Both the position numbers and the translations under genes were made by a program. From JAFDWI01 sp964595905 (GTDB taxonomy: Bacteria; Actinomycetota; Acidimicrobiia; Acidimicrobiales; Iamiaceae), in NCBI GenBank assembly GCA_964595905.1, contig CAZQSU010000136.1, positions 1 to 6,825 of the forward strand: a stretch of DNA of 6,825 nucleotides, given 5' to 3'. How positions within the stretch are numbered: position 1 is the stretch's first letter; each line of letters opens with the position of its first letter. Of the stretch, positions 5,562 to 6,825 are shown in pieces. The notes beneath the pieces were generated by a model that was not told the origin of the DNA, searched no databases, and saw only the letters and a program-made list of their open reading frames with translations.

Positions 5562-6505
5562 CAGAAATAGCCCTCACGCTTCTTGCGTTCCATCGAGCCC
5601 GACCCGTCGAAGTCGATGACCCGACCCTGGCGTTCAGAGGTGGTCGAGGCGACCATCTCGAGAATCACCGACTCGAGGTCGGTGGCGGTCGATTCGATGC
5701 CACCGGTGAGCGGATAGCACCCCAGGGTGCGGAACCGCACGTCGAGGATCTCGGGCGTCTCGCCCGGGTCGAGCCGGAACCGATCGTCGTCGACCATGAT
5801 CAGCGCGCCGTCGCGTCGCACCACCGGCCGGGGCGCCGCGAAGTACAGCGGCACCACCTCGATCTGCTCGCGCAGCACGTACAGCCACACGTCCAACTCG
5901 GTCCAGTTCGACAGCGGGAACACCCGCACGCTCTCGCCCCGCATCAGGCGGGTGTTGTAGAGGTTCCACAGCTCGGGACGCTGCCGTTTGGGGTCCCAGC
6001 GGTGCTCGGCGGAACGGATCGAGAAGATCCGTTCCTTGGCCCGCGACGCCTCCTCGTCGCGCCGGGCGCCACCGAAGGCGACGTCGAAGTGGTGCACGGC
6101 CAGAGCCTGTTTGAGCCCTTCGGTCTTCCAGACGTCGGTGTGCACCGCCGAGCCGTGGTCGAAGGGGTTGATGCCGGCGGCGACGGCGTCGGGGTTGCGG
6201 TGCACGATCAGTTCGACGCCGTCGGTGGCGGCGACCCGGTCGCGCAGCTCGTACATGGCCCGGAACTTCCAGGTCGTGTCGACGTGCAGCAGCGGGAACG
6301 GCAACGGCGAGGGGTGGAAGGCCTTGCGGGCCAGGTGCAACATGACCGACGAGTCCTTGCCGATCGAGTACAGCATGACCGGGTTCTCGGCCTCGGCGAC
6401 GGCCTCGCGCAGGATGTGGATCGCCTCGGCCTCGAGCCGATCCAGGTGGGTCGGGGTCCGGGGCGCAGCGGTCGCGGGGAAAGGGCGGGATTCGACGATG
6501 GTCAC
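5561..6505 (-). CDS. cysD: Sulfate adenylyltransferase subunit 2 (ATP sulfurylase, catalytic)
   Basis: A 314-residue protein of the PAPS reductase-like ATP pyrophosphatase fold. With CysN it joins sulfate and ATP to form APS, the first step of sulfate assimilation in the cytoplasm. Visible features are THLDRLEAEAIHILREA (19-35), the pyrophosphate-binding loop YSIGKDSSVMLHLARKAF (46-63), HVDTTWKFRAMYELRD (74-89), FGGARRDEEASRAKERI (144-160), FPLSNWTELDVWLY (196-209), LGCYPLTGGI (261-270) and the C-terminal ERQGRVIDFD plus MERKKREGYF (291-314). The length is typical (about 300-315) and the C-terminus intact. The start is GTG at 6505, overlapping the upstream gene's TGA as GTGA; a weak GAGAG lies nine bases before it. 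There is no room for a promoter between the genes, so expression is set further upstream, beyond the right edge or inside the small gene. It is translationally coupled at both ends. Confidence 0.97.
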   Translation of the reverse strand: MTIVESRPFPATAAPRTPTHLDRLEAEAIHILREAVAEAENPVMLYSIGKDSSVMLHLARKAFHPSPLPFPLLHVDTTWKFRAMYELRDRVAATDGVELIVHRNPDAVAAGINPFDHGSAVHTDVWKTEGLKQALAVHHFDVAFGGARRDEEASRAKERIFSIRSAEHRWDPKRQRPELWNLYNTRLMRGESVRVFPLSNWTELDVWLYVLREQIEVVPLYFAAPRPVVRRDGALIMVDDDRFRLDPGETPEILDVRFRTLGCYPLTGGIESTATDLESVILEMVASTTSERQGRVIDFDGSGSMERKKREGYF

Positions 6506-6825
6506 AGCGCCACGCTCTCGACGGTCACCCCGTCGGTCGACAACCCGAGGGTGAGCACGACCCCGTCGGTCTCGAGGCGCACCGTGTGGCTGCCCGGCAC
6601 CCGGGTGGCGACCCGCACGCGGTGCAGGTCACGCCCCGCGAGGGCGCCCAGGGCCTGGTTGACCTCGGCGAGCGAGGCGGCGCGGGCCCGTCCGCCGGGC
6701 GTGCGGGCCAGCACCCGGTTGAGCAACTTCTCGCCCTCGGCGGTGTAGCGGCGACGGGCCCGTCCGCCGGTGAGCGACGTGGTGGCGAGGTACTCGAGGG
6801 TGTCGACCAGCTCGGGGGGCACGAC
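6502..6825 (-). CDS. Unrecognised small protein coupled to cysD, probably truncated at the window edge
   Basis: The frame runs from the right edge to a TGA at 6504-6502 that overlaps the cysD GTG start as GTGA. From a GTG at 6822 it gives 106 residues, but the frame is still open at the edge (a GTC codon precedes it), so the true start may lie outside. I do not recognise a family. The N-terminal half is basic and probably helical, with GRARRRYTAEGEKLLNRVLA (20-39) and a further predicted helix in ASLAEVNQALGALAGRD (49-65). The last 40 residues look like beta strands (HRVRVATRVPG, HTVRLETDGVVLTLGLS, VTVESVAL). There are no cysteines, no signal peptide and no membrane segment. The strict overlap with cysD supports a real gene translated with the sulfur operon. 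It could be the C-terminal end of a larger protein. It lacks the usual end motif of CysH (ECGLH). Confidence 0.6.
   Translation of the reverse strand, partial: VVPPELVDTLEYLATTSLTGGRARRRYTAEGEKLLNRVLARTPGGRARAASLAEVNQALGALAGRDLHRVRVATRVPGSHTVRLETDGVVLTLGLSTDGVTVESVAL

Noticed and set aside
3339..5570. 743-codon plus-strand open frame opposite cysNC and overlapping cobA
   Set aside because: It overlaps two well-supported genes and has a low-complexity, glycine/aspartate/histidine-rich translation. It is an antisense shadow of cysNC.
6002..6748. Plus-strand open frame opposite cysD and the small gene
   Set aside because: It lies against the well-conserved CysD sequence and shows no recognisable domain.
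1..6825. A wholly new system such as a defence island, mobile element or CRISPR array
   Set aside because: All but one of the large genes belong to known housekeeping sulfur, siroheme or B12-chaperone families, and I see no repeats array, transposase, integrase or tRNA.

Overview
The window is very G+C-rich, with gene-dense, tightly packed reading frames, frequent GTG starts and several stop/start overlaps. The protein set (a CysN-CysC fusion, stand-alone CobA and Met8-type siroheme enzymes, and a MeaB GTPase with an actinobacterial-style switch region) fits a high-GC actinobacterium. Acidimicrobiia is a guess and could not be tested here. Most of the window is a sulfate-assimilation and siroheme locus of known families. 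I see no phage, transposon, CRISPR array or RNA gene.

Right part, minus strand (about 6825 down to 3642): a coupled unit of three genes. An unrecognised small protein, probably cut by the right window edge, overlaps cysD by GTGA. cysD overlaps cysNC by TGATG. CysD plus the GTPase half of CysNC make ATP sulfurylase (sulfate to APS), and the C-terminal half of CysNC is APS kinase (APS to PAPS). Both enzyme halves have intact motifs.

Middle: cobA (plus strand, 2896-3600) converges on cysNC across a 41-base gap and diverges from a Met8-type siroheme synthase gene (minus strand, 2163-2849) across 46 bases. CobA makes precorrin-2 from uroporphyrinogen III. The Met8-type enzyme oxidises it and inserts iron to give siroheme, the cofactor of assimilatory sulfite and nitrite reductases, neither of which is in the window. 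A 15-codon upstream reading frame ends in a GTGA overlap with the cobA start.

Left part, minus strand: the siroheme gene is followed after 9 bases by a TauE/SafE-type membrane permease, probably for sulfate, sulfite or another sulfur compound, and 25 bases later by meaB, the GTPase chaperone of B12-dependent acyl-CoA mutases. meaB is the odd member of this run. Beyond it lies a 204-base non-coding stretch with an AT-rich 53-base nested palindrome, whose core looks like a meaB terminator, and a strong ribosome-binding site for a minus-strand gene starting at the left window edge.

The genes work together as sulfate uptake or export, activation (CysD/CysNC) and siroheme supply (CobA plus Met8-type). 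The least explained elements are the palindrome at 100-152, the small gene coupled to cysD, and the placement of meaB.
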